This document shows positions 62,949 through 64,000 of a stretch of 64,000 nt of DNA, piece after piece. This DNA is from Mycolicibacterium grossiae (GTDB taxonomy: Bacteria; Actinomycetota; Actinomycetes; Mycobacteriales; Mycobacteriaceae). The DNA lies in assembly GCF_008329645.1 (NCBI RefSeq), contig NZ_CP043474.1, positions 372,001 through 436,000 on the forward strand. Direction: 5' to 3'. The notes under the pieces are model-generated. The model was not told where the DNA came from and ran no database searches. It saw only the letters and a list, made by a program, of their open reading frames with translations. Within the stretch, counting starts at the first letter, position 1. Each line of letters starts with the position of its first letter. Position numbers and translations under genes: made by a program.

Positions 62949-64000
62949 CTAGCCGGGCCCCTCGCCGAGATGCGTCGGGTCGGTGATGTGCTGCCCGCGG
63001 ATGCCCAACTGCCGGTTGATCAGCGCGGTGATGCCGTACAGCACGACGCCGACGATGATCAGCGCGCCCGCCAACAGGTACTGCGACGCCGGGCGACCGG
63101 AGAACGGCAGCACCAGGTACGCCGAGGCCAGTGCGCCGAGCACCGGGAGCACGGTCGGCGTGCGGAAGTGCCCGCCGGTCGCGCGCACGTCGCGCCGCAG
63201 CACCAGCACGGCGATGTTGACCACGGTGAACACCATGAGCAGCAGCAGTGACGTGGTGCCGCCGAGCACCGACACCGCGGACTTGCTGGCGAAGGCCGAC
63301 ACGTACAGGATCAGCCCGAAGGCGATCACCGTGGTGAACAGGATCGCCACCCAGGGCGTCCGCCGGGTGCGGTGCACGGCGCCCAGCACCGGCGGCAGCA
63401 CGTGCTGGCGGGCCATGCCGTAGATGAGCCGGCTGGCCATCAGCATGTTGATCAGCGCGGTGTTGGACACCGCGAACATCGTGATGAACGGGAAGATCTC
63501 GTCGATCGGCAGCCCCGGCGCGGCGGCCTCGACGACGTCGACCAGCGGCGTCGAACTGGCCTGCAGCGCGTCGAGCGGAACCAGGGCCACCGCGATGATC
63601 GACACCAGCACGTAGACGACACCGGCAATGCCCAACCCGCTCAACAGGACTCGCGGGAAGGTGCGCACCGGGTCCTTGGTCTCCTCGGCCATGTTCGCCG
63701 AGTCCTCGAAGCCGACCATCGCGAAGAACGCCAGCGACGTCGCCGCGGTGACGGCGACGAACGTACTGCGCTCGTCCTCGCTCTCGAACACCATCGTGCG
63801 GGAGAGGTCGAAGTCGCCGCCCTGGGTGAAGGCCCACAGGCCGACGAGGATCACCACGCCCAGACCGGTGATCTCGACGATGGTCAGCACCACGTTGAGC
63901 TTCACGCTCTCGCTGACGCCGCGGAAGTTGATGGCGGCCAGCACGGCCATGAAGGCCAGCGCGATGGCCGCGACGGCGAGCTTCTCCTCACCGAGGTCGA
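62949..64000 (-). CDS. APC-family amino acid permease (partial, 5' end outside window)
   Basis: The visible 350 residues hold about nine TM helices of an APC-type amino acid/polyamine transporter; the N-terminus is off the right edge. Seen: ALAFMAVLAAINFRGVSESVKLN, ATSLAFFAMVGFEDSANMAEETKDPVRTFPR (the APC signature region at TM6), VSNTALINMLMASRLIYGMARQHVLPP and VLFGITALINRQLG-like end. Substrate unknown. It is upstream of purB on the same strand with a 15-bp gap. Confidence 0.9.
   Translation of the reverse strand, partial: DLGEEKLAVAAIALAFMAVLAAINFRGVSESVKLNVVLTIVEITGLGVVILVGLWAFTQGGDFDLSRTMVFESEDERSTFVAVTAATSLAFFAMVGFEDSANMAEETKDPVRTFPRVLLSGLGIAGVVYVLVSIIAVALVPLDALQASSTPLVDVVEAAAPGLPIDEIFPFITMFAVSNTALINMLMASRLIYGMARQHVLPPVLGAVHRTRRTPWVAILFTTVIAFGLILYVSAFASKSAVSVLGGTTSLLLLMVFTVVNIAVLVLRRDVRATGGHFRTPTVLPVLGALASAYLVLPFSGRPASQYLLAGALIIVGVVLYGITALINRQLGIRGQHITDPTHLGEGPG

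Noticed and set aside
61627..63837. Long open frame across purB and the permease
   Set aside because: Composition is Arg/Gly-rich with no domain, and it overlaps two clear genes in another frame on the same strand. Long spurious frames are normal at this GC content.

Overview
The window is high-GC actinobacterial DNA from a mycobacterium. The evidence is yrbE/mce permeases, acyl-ACP desaturase DesA1, mycothiol synthase MshD, LmeA, an MmpS/MmpL pair, the encapsulin Cfp29 with its dye-decolorizing peroxidase, and CYP126. From memory, the order from about 11.1 kb to 62.9 kb follows M. tuberculosis Rv0824c to Rv0777 closely. The complete pstSCAB operon between phoU and mshD, and an mmpS/mmpL pair beside encapsulin, point to a fast-growing Mycolicibacterium-type species. 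I see no insertion sequence, prophage, CRISPR array or replication origin.

Layout. 0-1.1 kb: start of an mce operon (two YrbE permeases, leftward). 1.2-6.4 kb: small zinc-finger protein, CDF metal transporter, FAD oxidoreductase with an upstream TetR gene and a 24-bp palindrome, and two coiled-coil stress-type proteins. 6.4-7.0 kb: tRNA-Phe, -Asp, -Glu (minus) and tRNA-Lys (plus). 7.0-11.0 kb: Ser/Thr kinase, MpaB-type oxygenase divergent from a TetR gene, and two tandem secreted paralogues. 11.1-16.5 kb: desA1-dus, an LCP cell-wall ligase, phoU. 16.5-18.0 kb: MarR gene divergent from a quinone oxidoreductase. 18.1-22.0 kb: pstSCAB. 22.1-24.8 kb: mshD, glnR, lmeA. 24.8-28.2 kb: sulfur block (thioredoxin, polycysteine leader ORF, DUF4395, rhodanese, DUF1416), then a nitrobindin-like protein and a lipoprotein. 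28.2-33.1 kb: lipase, pabC, ygfZ, DUF3073 protein, purM. 33.2-44.9 kb: cupin, SDR, then purL/hydrolase/CPBP/SCP/purF, antiporter, PfkB kinase, M18 aminopeptidase. 45.0-50.3 kb: Dyp peroxidase-encapsulin, then mmpS-mmpL. 50.3-59.2 kb: purQS, MBL protein, FAD dehydrogenase, DUF2334, glutathione peroxidase, oligopeptidase B, purC. 59.2-64 kb: a frameshifted AbiEi/DUF559-type gene, cyp126, purB and a truncated APC permease.

How the genes work together. Seven de novo purine genes (purM, F, L, Q, S, C, B) all lie on the minus strand within 31 kb, interleaved with unrelated genes. PurL is the small type, so it needs the PurS and PurQ encoded here. pstSCAB and phoU each carry an 11-bp-period GTTCAC direct repeat about 31-33 bp upstream of a -10 element, so both look RegX3-controlled. 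The sulfurtransferase block sits behind a leaderless polycysteine ORF, the hallmark of cysteine-responsive attenuation. Dyp peroxidase ends in an encapsulin-loading peptide and is translationally coupled to the shell gene.

The only stretch over 300 bp without a protein gene is 6421-7001, which holds a terminator and four tRNAs. The 283 bp at 29402-29684 have no convincing gene but look like a structured leader. Start sites were chosen from ribosome binding sites, family N-termini, overlaps and -10 spacing. Locus tags, M. tuberculosis synteny and functional links are from memory, not from a search.
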